A DNA stretch of 64,000 bases, taken from Phycisphaeraceae bacterium. Lineage in GTDB: Bacteria; Planctomycetota; Phycisphaerae; Phycisphaerales; SM1A02. Position numbers and translations under genes: made by a program. Below are positions 35,563 to 45,800 of this stretch, one piece after another (position 1 is the stretch's first letter; each line of letters begins with the position of its first letter). The stretch spans positions 236,548 to 300,547 of the forward strand of contig SHAP01000002.1 in assembly GCA_004213555.1 (NCBI GenBank). Reading direction: 5' to 3'. The notes under the pieces were generated by a model. It made no database searches. It was given only the letters and a program-made list of their open reading frames with translations, and had not been told where the DNA came from.

Positions 35563-36122
35563 CAGATCGCCTCGATCTCCTTGGCTTTGCTTTCGGCCGC
35601 AGTGTCGACCTTGGCAATGGCGTTCTTTGTCGCATCCTCGACCTGCTTTTCGGCTCGCTTTTGGTCGTCTTCAGAAAGTCCTTGGTCCTTGGTCAAGCTG
35701 CCAATCGCTTTCAAGGTGTCACGGCGAACATTTCGGACGGATACCCGAGCTTCTTCACCGAGCTTGCCCACTTGAGCGGCCAGTTGTTTTCGGCGGTCGG
35801 CCGACGGTGGGGGGACATTCACGCGGATCACATCCCCGTCAACGGTACCGTTGAGCCCCAAGTCTGAATTTTGGATGGCTTTCAGGATTTCTTGCTTGAT
35901 CGACCCGTCGTAGGGCTTGATCACGATTTGTGTGGTCTCAGGAACACTGACCATGGCCACCGACCTGATGTCCTGGAGGCTGCCCCAAGCTTCAACTTTG
36001 ATGAACTCCACCAAAGCACTGCTGGCACGACCAGTTCGAATGCCTTTGAGTTCTTTCTCCAGGTACTCAAATGCCTTTTGCATCTGGTCTTTGGCATCTT
36101 GGATGGCATCGTTGTAGGACAT
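35562..36122 (-). CDS. frr: Ribosome recycling factor
   Basis: The 186-residue protein splits post-termination ribosomes together with EF-G. It is full length and collinear with the family: DQMQKAFEYLEKELKGIRTG, RASSALVEFIKVEAWGS, IKPYDGSIKQEILKAIQNSD, VNVPPPSADRRKQLAAQVGK and a C-terminal coiled helix. It lies 27 bases after pyrH, the widespread pyrH-frr order; the usual upstream rpsB-tsf are not in the window. Confidence 0.97.
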   Translation of the reverse strand: MSYNDAIQDAKDQMQKAFEYLEKELKGIRTGRASSALVEFIKVEAWGSLQDIRSVAMVSVPETTQIVIKPYDGSIKQEILKAIQNSDLGLNGTVDGDVIRVNVPPPSADRRKQLAAQVGKLGEEARVSVRNVRRDTLKAIGSLTKDQGLSEDDQKRAEKQVEDATKNAIAKVDTAAESKAKEIEAI

Positions 36123-36149
36123 GAATAGCTCCTTTGGGGAACGGCAATA

Positions 36150-36887
36150 TTAGTCGGTATTGGCTGGGTCAGGATGACGGGGAGAGACCAGAGTCCCGAT
36201 CGTTTCCCCAGCCACCGCTCGGGCGATGTTCCCAGGGGTGAAAAAGTCAAAGACTTGGACAGGGATTCTTCGTTCCATGCACATCGTGAGGGCTGTGAGA
36301 TCCATCACCCCCAGCTGTTGTTCGATTGCGTCTTCAAAGGACAGTGTGTCGTATCGGACCGCATCATTGTGTTTGGCAGGGTCCCGGTTGTAGATGCCAT
36401 CAACTTTGGTGGCTTTTAACAACCGATCAGCGCCCAATTCGGCAGCACGGAGAGATGCACAAGTGTCGGTCGTAAAAAATGGATTGCCCGTGCCGGCCGC
36501 CAGCACCAAGATTCGACCTTTTTCAAAGTGCCGAATGGCTCGATTCCTGATGAACGGCTCGGCAACAGAAGGTATGGCCAAGGCGCTCATCAGTCGTGAC
36601 GGGTGTCCTATTTGCTCGAGGGCTTCACGGAGAGCCAGTCCATTGAGCACCGTGCCCAACATGCCCATGTAATCGGCGGTCGCTTGGGCAATCTGTCCCT
36701 GCTGGGCCAAAGTGCCACCCCGAACAATGTTTCCGCCGCCGACCACAACCGCCAAATCCACTTTGTCAGCAGCTTTGGCAATTTCGTTCGCGATCAGGGA
36801 AAGACGTTCTGAATCGATGCCAAATCCACTTGGGGCGGCAAAAGATTCTCCGGAGATTTTGAGGACAACTCGGGCGGGGGCGGGCAT
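36150..36887 (-). CDS. pyrH: Uridylate kinase
   Basis: The 245-residue UMP kinase belongs to the amino-acid-kinase fold: RVVLKISGESFAAPSGFGID, GGGNIVRGGTLAQQGQIAQA, ADYMGMLGTVLNGLALREAL, ILVLAAGTGNPFFTTDTCAS, LLKATKVDGIYNRDP and GTLVSPRHP. The ATG at 36887 is chosen because family homology starts at MPAPARVVLKISGE; the longer frame to 36986 would overlap the divergent vWA gene start. It supplies UDP for RNA and envelope precursors. Confidence 0.96.
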   Translation of the reverse strand: MPAPARVVLKISGESFAAPSGFGIDSERLSLIANEIAKAADKVDLAVVVGGGNIVRGGTLAQQGQIAQATADYMGMLGTVLNGLALREALEQIGHPSRLMSALAIPSVAEPFIRNRAIRHFEKGRILVLAAGTGNPFFTTDTCASLRAAELGADRLLKATKVDGIYNRDPAKHNDAVRYDTLSFEDAIEQQLGVMDLTALTMCMERRIPVQVFDFFTPGNIARAVAGETIGTLVSPRHPDPANTD

Positions 36888-36913
36888 GAGGGATAGTTGA
36901 ACCGCAATAGGCA

Positions 36914-37981
36914 ATGCGGTCAAGCCGGATGGGAAGCATCTTGCTTCGTCAAGGCGTACGATTGCGCCTCGTGGCGCCTCTTTCACCGCGAATTCTTGAG
37001 ACGTACCGAAAGCTCGACGCCGAGCGGCTCGAGCTGGCCGCCGTCCGAAAGGAGGCTCTTCGGTCCAAAGTTCGTCGTTTGTTGTTGGCGGCTGCTGCTT
37101 TAAGCGTCATCACGCACGTGCTGCTTCTTCTTTACCGGTATCAAATCGATCAAACCGAAGTCCCTCCGGAATCCATTTCATTTCGGTTGGCCCTCGATGC
37201 TTCTGAGGACGTGGCCCTGAGTCCAGGTCCTGATTTTGAGGATCTGTTACCGGGTCTTGATGCGCTGGATCTGGAACCCACGGACCCTTCGCCAGCGTAC
37301 AGCAGCACCGTGCCGTCGGCTCCGATGCCCGTAGGTGGTCCTGCGACTCCTTCGTTGGGGGGGGCTGGAGTTGGGGCAGGGGTGGGTTCGGGCCTCGGCA
37401 GCGGATCGGGTTTGGGTGGTGGTGGCGCAACCTTTTTTGGTTTGGCGGCGGAGGGTCGCCGCTTTGTGTACATCGTGGACAAGTCAGGATCAATGTCAAC
37501 CGGCTGGAATGCAACCCCGGGGAACCTGTCGGTGGGACTGTCTTCAGGGGATACCCGTTGGCGTCGTGCGGTGGCTGAGTTGCTCAAAAGCATTTCGAAG
37601 CTTCCCACGGTCGCGCGATTCCAAGCCTACCTCTACGACTCGGGACTCTCTTCGCCACCTTGGAGTGAAGACTGGGTGCCGGCAGGCAGTCGAGGTCGTT
37701 CGCGGGTTCAGAACTGGGTCAACCGGATTGTTCCGGGCGGTGGAACCCAGCCCGTCGATGCAATCCAAAGCGCACTGTTGCTGCAGCCACCACCCGATGC
37801 CATTTTTCTTTTGACCGACGGCGAGTTCCCAGTGGAGCCTGCGATGCAAGTGTTGCAAACCATGAAAGGACAAGGCATCCGCTGCCCCGTACATACGGTG
37901 GCCTTGGGTTCACAAGCGGGTGCCGACACGCTCCGAGAACTCAGCCGAGTGACCGGTGGTCGAATGAGGGTGGTGAAATGA
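36914..37981 (+). CDS. Membrane-anchored von Willebrand factor A domain protein
   Basis: The 355-residue protein starts a seven-gene operon. It has a basic cytoplasmic N-terminus, one transmembrane helix at about 55-74 (LLLAAAALSVITHVLLLLYR), and a Pro/Gly-rich linker at about 100-172. A vWA domain follows with a complete MIDAS: D189-x-S-x-S193 (VDKSGSMS), a Thr in GGGTQPVDA and Asp in LLTDGEFPV. It should bind a divalent metal and a protein ligand outside the cytoplasm. The stop overlaps the next ATG (ATGATG at 37978). Close coupling to ExbB/ExbD genes suggests it belongs to a motor-driven envelope complex; this is inference. Confidence 0.87.
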   Translation: MRSSRMGSILLRQGVRLRLVAPLSPRILETYRKLDAERLELAAVRKEALRSKVRRLLLAAAALSVITHVLLLLYRYQIDQTEVPPESISFRLALDASEDVALSPGPDFEDLLPGLDALDLEPTDPSPAYSSTVPSAPMPVGGPATPSLGGAGVGAGVGSGLGSGSGLGGGGATFFGLAAEGRRFVYIVDKSGSMSTGWNATPGNLSVGLSSGDTRWRRAVAELLKSISKLPTVARFQAYLYDSGLSSPPWSEDWVPAGSRGRSRVQNWVNRIVPGGGTQPVDAIQSALLLQPPPDAIFLLTDGEFPVEPAMQVLQTMKGQGIRCPVHTVALGSQAGADTLRELSRVTGGRMRVVK

Positions 37982-38973
37982 TGGTTGGTGTGCTGTCGAC
38001 ACTCTTTGCCATGCTGGGCCCCAACGACGATGCCATTCTCCATATGAGGGGTGGAGGCCATGAGTCAGTTCAGATTGCAGAGGTTGATGCCAATGGTGTT
38101 TTGGTGCAACAGGGCCTCTCAATGCAACGGGTGGATTGGGACAAAATCCTCCGGATCGAAGGACTCTCCAGCAACTCAGAACACCAAGCGGCCATCGATG
38201 CCTGGCTCCCTCATGCAGAACTTCTTTGGCGGTTCCGAACTCGTTTAGAGCGTCTCGATTTCCAAGGAGCCGCCCGGTTGGAACCAGACGTCAACCAGTG
38301 GAAAGACCATCCCAGTCGAATCGGTTTGCTCGTTCGGGAAGGCCTGTTTCAGATTGCTTTGGCGGATGGGAATCTTGCCGGGGCGGTCCCCCACCTGTTG
38401 GCTTTCGGGGATCGGTTGGCCATCGAGGGATCAACCGACACCGTGGGGTCCCGCTTCAACACTCCCGTCACCGAGGCCCTTCGCTTGCATCCCGATTTTC
38501 CGCCAATCGTTCCCCCGGGGCCAGACGTTGCCATCGCCCGCAAGGCCATTGCCGAGTTGCCTCCTCCGGTGGACCCACTCTCAGACTGGCTTCGTCGTGC
38601 ATGGGACGTGGTGCTCGCTCGAGCAGACGGTGAACTTGGCCCTCTGCCCGATTGGGGCGGTGGCGCGCCCGTGCCTCCGAGCGTGAAGGTGTTTCGATCA
38701 TGTGAGCTTGGGGTTGATGGGGGAGATCCTCAAGCGGAGTTTGCGCTTTGGACGAAGTTCGCAGATCGATCCCCTTCTCGAAGAGCGGTGCTTGATCGGA
38801 TTGAAGTCTTGGCTCGAGGCGCGTCGTCACCAATGTCAGACCTCGCAGGCTGGCAAGCGGTTGAAATGCTGCGTTCGATGTCTTTCCCTACCGAAGCGGA
38901 TCGACTTCTTCAACATTTGCGTCGAGTTGACGCTGATGCTCTTCTTTCTTCCTCTCCACAAGGACCGTTCTGA
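37978..38973 (+). CDS. Hypothetical protein of the vWA-ExbBD operon
   Basis: The 331-residue product has a short hydrophobic N-terminus (VGVLSTLFAMLG) that may be a weak signal. An early beta-rich segment (HESVQIAEVDANGVLVQQGL ... WDKILRIEGL) looks like an SH3-like or small beta barrel, as in planctomycete proteins that interpret a 'value-in-context' unit. The rest is helical (WRFRTRLERLDFQGAARLEP, LLVREGLFQIALADGNLAGA). I do not recognise a family. It overlaps the vWA gene by four bases and ends one base before exbB, so it is co-translated with them. Confidence 0.75.
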   Translation: MMVGVLSTLFAMLGPNDDAILHMRGGGHESVQIAEVDANGVLVQQGLSMQRVDWDKILRIEGLSSNSEHQAAIDAWLPHAELLWRFRTRLERLDFQGAARLEPDVNQWKDHPSRIGLLVREGLFQIALADGNLAGAVPHLLAFGDRLAIEGSTDTVGSRFNTPVTEALRLHPDFPPIVPPGPDVAIARKAIAELPPPVDPLSDWLRRAWDVVLARADGELGPLPDWGGGAPVPPSVKVFRSCELGVDGGDPQAEFALWTKFADRSPSRRAVLDRIEVLARGASSPMSDLAGWQAVEMLRSMSFPTEADRLLQHLRRVDADALLSSSPQGPF

Positions 38974-38974
38974 T

Positions 38975-39649
38975 ATGCGACCAGTACTCTTTCTCGCGCA
39001 AGCTGAATCATCCCGATCGCTGTTGCAGGCGGTCTCGGACTCTGGACCAGTTGGGACGTTGCTCATTCTGCTTTCCATGGCAGCCTTCGCGTTGATCTTG
39101 GTTCGCTTGTGGCAATTGCGTCGAGTGGTGCTGCTTCCAGAGCAGCAGCTGACCGAACTCGAATCACTGCTTCACGGAGGCCGAACCGAAGAGGCTCTGG
39201 CTTACTGCAGTGCTCCATCAAACGACTCATTTGTTACCCGAGCGCTCGAGCCTGCTCTGGCCCGGCTCTCGGCGTCTCCAATGGCAGTTTTTGAACTGCG
39301 GGCATCGATCGAAGAAGCTGGTGAAGTAGAGGTGGCGGCTTTGCATCGCCAAACCGAGCCCATCGCGGTCATTGGCGCTATCGCCCCATTGATTGGTCTT
39401 TTGGGAACCGTGCTTGGGATGATTGGTGCTTTTGACGCCTTGGGAGCCGGAGCGCAAAGCAATCAAGAGTCCATCGCGGGCAGCATTTCACTGGCCTTGA
39501 CCACCACGCTCTTGGGGCTGGTCATCGCCATCCCGTGTGTGGCGTCGGTATCGTGGCTGAGAAGTCGGATCGATGCGACTGCTGCCGAAGCAGGCCGGGA
39601 ACTTGAGCGCTTGGTGCTCCCGCTTGAGCTGGGGGCAGACGCAGAATGA
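38975..39649 (+). CDS. MotA/TolQ/ExbB family proton-channel protein of the vWA operon
   Basis: The 224-residue protein has three predicted membrane helices. TM1 is near 27-46 (GTLLILLSMAAFALILVRLW); TM2 and TM3 are the family signature (VIGAIAPLIGLLGTVLGMIG and GSISLALTTTLLGLVIAIPC). It begins at ATG 38975 with AAGGA upstream; the longer frame from 38702 lies inside the previous gene. Its cytoplasmic loop is long (about 50-140), as expected for ExbB/TolQ. It overlaps the first exbD by four bases. It is distinct from the two ExbB proteins of the TonB operon. Confidence 0.92.
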   Translation: MRPVLFLAQAESSRSLLQAVSDSGPVGTLLILLSMAAFALILVRLWQLRRVVLLPEQQLTELESLLHGGRTEEALAYCSAPSNDSFVTRALEPALARLSASPMAVFELRASIEEAGEVEVAALHRQTEPIAVIGAIAPLIGLLGTVLGMIGAFDALGAGAQSNQESIAGSISLALTTTLLGLVIAIPCVASVSWLRSRIDATAAEAGRELERLVLPLELGADAE

Positions 39650-40053
39650 GGCTTGGACGAGGCCATCCCGCCCGTCGAACGCCTGACCTCACGCCCATGG
39701 TGGACGTGATCTTTTTGTTGATCGTGTTCTTCTTGGCCGCGGCTCGACTGGAACAAGATCGGCGTGAACCGGTGGACTTGCCTCAGCAAGCCGGTGAGAT
39801 GGAACAGAAGCGTCGTGAAGGGTTGGTGCTCACCCTGTTGGCTGATGGGACATTGCGTATTGCCGGTGTCTCCCGTGATATTGAGGCACTGCCAGCACTG
39901 CTGGCCGAAGCGAGTCGGGACGGAATGCCATCGGTGACCCTTCGCGCCAACCGTGAAGTGGATGTTGTCGTTATCCATCGGGTCATACGCTTGCTGGCTC
40001 GAAGTGGTGTGCCCGGTGTGGAGATGGCGGTTGCCCCGGGAGGTGCCTCGTGA
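39646..40053 (+). CDS. ExbD/TolR family protein (first copy in the vWA operon)
   Basis: The 135-residue protein has a basic N-terminus (RLGRGHPARRTPD), one transmembrane helix (VDVIFLLIVFFLAAARL) with the essential Asp at 20, and a periplasmic domain (VLTLLADGTLRIAGVSRDIE, VTLRANREVDVVVIHRVIRL). It overlaps exbB (ATGA) and the second exbD (GTGA). Tandem, diverged ExbD proteins after one ExbB suggest a heteromeric motor shaft. Confidence 0.9.
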   Translation: MRLGRGHPARRTPDLTPMVDVIFLLIVFFLAAARLEQDRREPVDLPQQAGEMEQKRREGLVLTLLADGTLRIAGVSRDIEALPALLAEASRDGMPSVTLRANREVDVVVIHRVIRLLARSGVPGVEMAVAPGGAS

Positions 40054-40469
40054 ACTTCAATCGGCGTCGCCATGAATCCGTGGATTCCCCAAGCCTTTCG
40101 AGTCTGATCGATGTGGTTTTTCTCCTTCTGGCGTACTTCGTACTCACCGCGGCGTTTGCCTTGCCTGAACGTGCTCTCACTCCAGCGATTTCGGTGGATG
40201 GTCAGGGTGCTGATGCATCCGCAGAAGTGGAGCCGCAGATTGTGCGAGTCCGCAACCAACGCGGTCAAGTGGTGTACCAACTCGGCGCTCAAACTCACAT
40301 GACGCTTGAAAGCCTGCGTTCGTCTCTACGCAAACTGCCCCAAGATCCTGGTCTGGTCATCAAAGCTGAAGCTGGAACACCATTTGGAGCGGGTGCAGGT
40401 GCCATCCAGGCTGGGCGTGACGTGGGTTTTCAGGACATCACGTGGTCCGCAGATGGAGACGAATCTTGA
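40050..40469 (+). CDS. ExbD/TolR family protein (second copy in the vWA operon)
   Basis: The 139-residue protein begins at GTG 40050, overlapping the previous stop. The membrane helix SLIDVVFLLLAYFVLTAAFA carries the proton-path Asp at 21. The periplasmic part (PQIVRVRNQRGQVVYQLGAQ, SLRKLPQDPGLVIKAEAGTP) is clearly different from that of the first copy, so this is an old paralogue and not a recent tandem duplication. The 3' end overlaps the next gene by 28 bases. Confidence 0.9.
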   Translation: MNFNRRRHESVDSPSLSSLIDVVFLLLAYFVLTAAFALPERALTPAISVDGQGADASAEVEPQIVRVRNQRGQVVYQLGAQTHMTLESLRSSLRKLPQDPGLVIKAEAGTPFGAGAGAIQAGRDVGFQDITWSADGDES

Positions 40470-42880
40470 CGATGTTCTGTCTGGCCGGTTGGTTGCTCCT
40501 GATTCAGGATGCATCGGTTTCTGCTTATGCCGAGAGGGCGGGGCTCGTCGAAATTGAGCGCTGGGCACTCGCCGAGACCTGGAAGTCAACCACAGGTCGT
40601 GCGCGTCAAGAGTCAGCCATTCGGTATGCCACCGTGCTCGCCGAAGCTTTTTTGTCGCAACCAGAACGCGTGGAGGAATATCGAGAAGAGGCCTCAACCC
40701 TGCTCGAGAGTTTGCCCAAATCATCTCCTGCTCGATTGCGTTTGGAAATCGAACTGTTGGCCGCCCAGGCCCTTCCCTTTGAAAAATCTGCTTCTGAAGC
40801 GTTGTGTTCTTTTGAGTCCGTGCAAGTTGATGACATTGTGGCTGGCCTTTCCCAAGTGATTGACCAGGCGGAGCAGTTGTTGAAGCGAGCCAACAACCGT
40901 TTTGAATCGGCCGCGAACACTGTGGTTCGATCAAGCAGTGAAGAGCAACGCACCCGTCTGTCAGAATTTGGTGGTCTTTCGGAAACTGTTCGTACCCGAT
41001 CCGCTTTGTTGGCTGGATGGGCTCGTACCTTCCGAGTTTTGCTTGACGCTTCAGTGGACCCTGCCCAAGACCGCGCGGCGGGCTTGGAGTCATTCGCTTG
41101 GATTCTGGCCGGCGAGCCAACGCTACCTGATGTCACGGAGGTGCCTGAGGTATGGATCACTCGCCGTGATGTTGCTTTTGCCATTCATGGTGTTTTGCTT
41201 TTGCAATCTCATGCCGGACTCCCTGACCAATGGGGTCCGTTGTTGGATCAGTTTGGAAATGCTGAAGATCGTCGTCGGGCTGGATTCCGAAAAGCCTTGG
41301 CTCGCGCCATTGCCCAGGATCCCATTGGCGTTCGCGACCGTCTGGACGATGTTGTGGAAGGTCAAGAATTGGTCATGCTTCTTGGATTCTTGAGCCGCAA
41401 GGGGCCAAAATCGGTGATTGAAGATGTTGTGCAGACGTTGATCGCTCGAGAAGCTTTGGATTCTTTGCTCGCGGTGGGAACCGACTTGGAAGAGATTGAA
41501 TTGGCCAATGATGACTTGGCCGAACTGGTTGCGGCGCACCTGTCCTATGTGAATCTGATCAAAAAAGACCCCGACCCCGAACCCAAGCAAGATTTTCTGA
41601 AAGTCTGGTCTGATTTGTTTGATCGCTTGAGCGCGCTCAAAATTCAGGGCCGTCCTCAACAAATTCGGCATGACACACAAGTCAGGGCCGCTTGGTCGGC
41701 TTGGAAAGCGAAGCGTTTTCTCGCAAGTGCTGAGATGTGGTCAAAGGCAGCTCAATCTGGAGGCGACGTCGCTGATCTCATCGCGCGTCGTTTGCAAGCT
41801 CTCATGAGATGGCAGCAAACCAGTGACAATGAAGATTCATTTGACGAGGAATACAGGATCTTTCTTCGCGATTTTCCCGACCATTCATTTTCTGTTGAAA
41901 TCCTTTTGCAGCAATCTCGAGTGCAAGCCCCATCTCTGGATTTGGTTGAAGGTTTGTTGGGGATTTCCGAAGATTCACCTCGGTTTCTCGAGGCCCGAAG
42001 CCGGGCGGAAGCATTGTTCTTCGTATTGTCACAAAGCGGCAGTCTCCCCATCGAAAGGCATGTTGATCTTGCCCTCGAGTTGCATCGCTTGTGGCTTGAC
42101 TCCTCCGAACTGCTTGACACCGAACGCACCCGTGCCGGTTTGATCCGTGCCCGACGTTTGTTGGAGTCTGCAGGTGATTTGGTCGAGTTTGCCGCCGTTC
42201 GTAAAGAAGTCTTGGCGGATCTGTCTGATCTCCGCTCTCGAGGCATGGTGGGCATTGCCGACTTGGGACCGGAATTGAATTTTCGCGCGGTTGAGAGTGC
42301 CATCGCCTCGGAGGATTTGGAATCAGCTCGCAACCTGGCCAAAAAATTGTTTTCCGAAGACCCAGAAGGTCGTTGGGCCCAAGCTGCCAACATTCGCCTT
42401 GTGCAATGGGCATCTCGCCACCCGGAATCGAACCATACACCTGAAATCCTGACATCGGTTGGGCCCAAGGTTCTGAAGGAGCTTGAAGCTGGAGACACTT
42501 CCGATCAACTTCGCCTCTTGATCGCCCCCTACTTCCTGCCCGACCGGCCCGAATTGGCTACCGAAATGTTGTCTTCCCTTCGTCCTGAGGGTGCTCAGTC
42601 TGTTTCTGCCCAAGTTCTGTGGGCAAGGATCTTCGGCTTGCAAGGGAAGGACCAGGATGCCGTCACGAGCTGGTCGAAGGTGCGTGCCCAATGCGCAGTG
42701 GGCTCTGATGTTTGGTGTCAGTCCATGCTTGGTGAAGCGGCTGCTTGGGTTCGTCTTTCCGATCCACAACAGGCATCACGTTTGCTCTCGCAGCTTCGGG
42801 GTTTGGGGCCTGATCCCCTTCCAGTTGATGTTGCTGATCGGCTGTCCAACCTCGAGCGTTCATTGGGGGACCGGCCATGA
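40442..42880 (+). CDS. Large secreted helical-repeat protein of the vWA-ExbBD operon
   Basis: The 812-residue product starts at GTG 40442 with AGGA six bases upstream. That start supplies the arginine-rich n-region of a signal peptide (RRWRRILTMFCLAGWLLLIQ). Alternatives at TTG 40466 or ATG 40472 would lose it. The rest is almost entirely alpha-helical with TPR/HEAT-like pairs (AAWSAWKAKRFLASAEMWSK, IASEDLESARNLAKKLFSED, QAASRLLSQLRGLGPDPLPV). No enzymatic motif is seen. A periplasmic scaffold for the ExbBD motor is inference from the operon. Its stop overlaps the next start (ATGA). Confidence 0.8.
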   Translation: MVRRWRRILTMFCLAGWLLLIQDASVSAYAERAGLVEIERWALAETWKSTTGRARQESAIRYATVLAEAFLSQPERVEEYREEASTLLESLPKSSPARLRLEIELLAAQALPFEKSASEALCSFESVQVDDIVAGLSQVIDQAEQLLKRANNRFESAANTVVRSSSEEQRTRLSEFGGLSETVRTRSALLAGWARTFRVLLDASVDPAQDRAAGLESFAWILAGEPTLPDVTEVPEVWITRRDVAFAIHGVLLLQSHAGLPDQWGPLLDQFGNAEDRRRAGFRKALARAIAQDPIGVRDRLDDVVEGQELVMLLGFLSRKGPKSVIEDVVQTLIAREALDSLLAVGTDLEEIELANDDLAELVAAHLSYVNLIKKDPDPEPKQDFLKVWSDLFDRLSALKIQGRPQQIRHDTQVRAAWSAWKAKRFLASAEMWSKAAQSGGDVADLIARRLQALMRWQQTSDNEDSFDEEYRIFLRDFPDHSFSVEILLQQSRVQAPSLDLVEGLLGISEDSPRFLEARSRAEALFFVLSQSGSLPIERHVDLALELHRLWLDSSELLDTERTRAGLIRARRLLESAGDLVEFAAVRKEVLADLSDLRSRGMVGIADLGPELNFRAVESAIASEDLESARNLAKKLFSEDPEGRWAQAANIRLVQWASRHPESNHTPEILTSVGPKVLKELEAGDTSDQLRLLIAPYFLPDRPELATEMLSSLRPEGAQSVSAQVLWARIFGLQGKDQDAVTSWSKVRAQCAVGSDVWCQSMLGEAAAWVRLSDPQQASRLLSQLRGLGPDPLPVDVADRLSNLERSLGDRP

Positions 42881-45800
42881 ACTCCATGGTGGAGGATCTC
42901 CTGAATCCGAATTTGCCCGATCACGAAAGGTTGGGCGTCACCCCGGCCGCCCCTCCTGCTGAGGTCCGTGAAGCGGTGGCACGCCTTCGCCGCGCCCTAC
43001 TGGACCCGCATCTCACGGACGACTTTCGCCAGCAGGGTCAGTTGATTCTTTCTGATCTTGCCCCTCGGTTGCATGGCGGTCCTTTGCCACCAATTGCAGC
43101 CGCTCCACCTCCAGCTCCGGTTCCGCCCAAGGCCAAGCCTTCAGAAGTTTCTGAGCTTCATCTGACAGTCTTCGACCGTCAACTTTTGGCGTTGCTGTCT
43201 CGGGGAGGATTTCGTGGGTCAGGCCGCCGAAAAATTCTGACCCTTGCCCAACGTCACAGGGTGAAGCCTGAACAACTTGGCAACATCATGCTGGGGCTCG
43301 CGGAATGGACTCAAGCGGGCCGGGGTCGTTCTGCACCAGCAAAGGGGTTGAAGTTCGGTTTGCCAGATGCCTCACTCCCATTTGACCACAAGGCCAACCT
43401 CCGTTTGGCTGTTGGGTTGTCCATTTTCTTGCTGGTCTCAGTCGGAATCCTCTTCGCGCGTTGGTGGGGATCGGAATCTGCAGCCGTGTCTCCCACACCA
43501 CCACAGGCGGCGGTCCTTGAAGTGGCTCGTCCCCCAAATGTTGCTGCCGACATTTCCACCCCAACGCCTTCAAAGATCTTGCGTTGGGACCGTCCTCCAG
43601 GTCTGTTTGCTCGAGCTCGGCCCGAGGGTGCTCGCGCGGCCGCAGCCGGGCTGCGTTCAATCCGAACCGCATTGCGTGCCGCCTCTGCTCAGGCCCAACC
43701 CGTCGAAAATACGGAACTGGTTCGCTTTGTTGATCAACTTGGTTTGGCTTGGCTTGCGGTTTCGGATTCAGAACGAGACGCGGTTGTCCGGGAGCTTCTC
43801 CCGGTGTTGCTTTGGCAAGCACAGGAAAACCCGGTTGAATTTGGCAGGCTGGTGCGATCATTGTCCCCGGCGCGGGCTCCTGAACCCGAATTGCCAAATG
43901 CCCGGGCTCGATTGGAGGTTTTGGTCGAGTTGGAACGTTCTTCTCGGATGCCCACCGAAGTCCGTTCGGTGGTTCAGGAGGCCATCAGCAGAGCGTTGGG
44001 TGAATCTACCGCCCGACCCTCGAGCGAACCAAAAACCGAATGGTTGGTTCGTTCTGGCCAACGCCTTGTGGAGGCGATGAACAATGAACGCGACCGAAGT
44101 CAGGCCGCAGCCCGCTGGATGGCACTTCTACCCACGGCGGAGGCCAGTCGTGTTGAGGTTGTGATAGAAGTCCTGCACACGCTGCTTCGAACCCGCCGTG
44201 TCCTTGAAGAACAATCACCAAACGGGCTTATGGATTTTCTGGGGTCCATGCTCTCGGTGCTCCCAGCGGGGCATCCTGATTTGCGAGAACTCGTGGTCAG
44301 GTGCCACCGCGATCCAACGGTTCGTTCGGGAACCATCTGGGCCTTGGGGAGTTACTTCGCTTCCCAACGGTGGGGGGGGTTCTTTGACGGGCGATTGGTT
44401 TTGGATCACTTGGGCTTGGTGGGCGTGGATCGACAAGCCTCACGCGAAAGACTCGCCCGCCGGATCTCGGAAGCTTGGCCAACCCAATGGACACCAGCCA
44501 AAGAGGAGAAGGCATTTTGGTCCGACTTCGTTGCCGATTGGCGGGTGCTGCGTGATCGCATCGATGGTGATGGCTCATCGGGCCTGACTCGGGCGGGCCG
44601 ATTGGCCCATCTCAACCGGTTGGGGCTCGAGGCATTGCTGGGCAGTTTGACTGAGGCGCGGCGGGGGCTTGATGCGAATCTTCCCTCGGCACTCCTTCTG
44701 CTCGAAAATCCAAACCCCATGCCCCCAGAAGCAGACACCGAATTGATCAATCGTCTGCAGGCGGCCCGGAGCCGGAGTGCACGTCGAAACATCCTCGAAC
44801 AAGCAGAGCCGGTTGTGGCCTCCAGGGAATTGGCCAACTTGCTCCTTGATCTAATCGCCGAGGGATCTCCAACGGAGCGCCGTGCTTCAGAAGACTATCT
44901 GCACCGGGGATTGACGGACGATCCCGCGATCTTGGTTGCTCTTTCCGATCGGGGCTTGGATTTTTCCGATCGATTCCTTCGCCCATTTTTTGGAGGCGAC
45001 ATGCCGGCAGGTCGGCAGGCCCGGGCGGCACAACTGCTGGTCCGTGCGGCCCTGCCAGGGTTGCCCGACCGGCGTCGTTCTTTGGTCGCTTTGGCTGAGG
45101 CGTGGGCCTCAGGTGTGCAAGACCCGTTGCCAGCACTCGACGCTCTTTTGCTGAGGGTTCCAAACCTGAATCCTCCTCTTGCTTCCCCTCGTACGGTGAC
45201 CGAGTTGTTGGAGCGTCGCCGTGATGCAGTCCAAGCATTGGCCGATCATGCGATTCGACGCGGTTGGTTGGATTCGTGGGACGTGAAAGCAGTCTTCCGT
45301 GATCGGGCGTTGCGTCGACAGAGGCTGCGTCATCCTGAAGCCATCTTGTCTGATTTGGAATGGACCGAAAGTGAGCTGCTTGATCGAGCTCTCGCGGTGC
45401 GGCGAGATGGACGTCGTCTTGACCGCGCAGCGCCTGAGGATGTCTCGGACGTCCCAATGCAAGTGCCCTCTGAATTCCAGGCCGCGCTGGAAGGTCTTCG
45501 GCCAAACCGGCCTGATCGGTATTTTGATTTGGCAGAAGTGGTTCTCGATGGGGGTGACCTTTCTCTGGCACGATGGCTGTCTGGCATCGCTGCAGGATTG
45601 GACCCGAAGGGTTTTGCGGCTTCAACCGCACTGCTGTACGCCTCAACTTCCGAATCCCCGCTTGAGATAGAGCGTTACCGCCGGCTGGCCAAAGCACTAG
45701 GCGCAAATGGGTTGACCCAAAGGAACGAAGATCTCATTCAGCTTGCTGATGCGATGCGTGCGGCTCGGCGTGCTTCGAGTGACATTCCAGTCAGGGCTTC

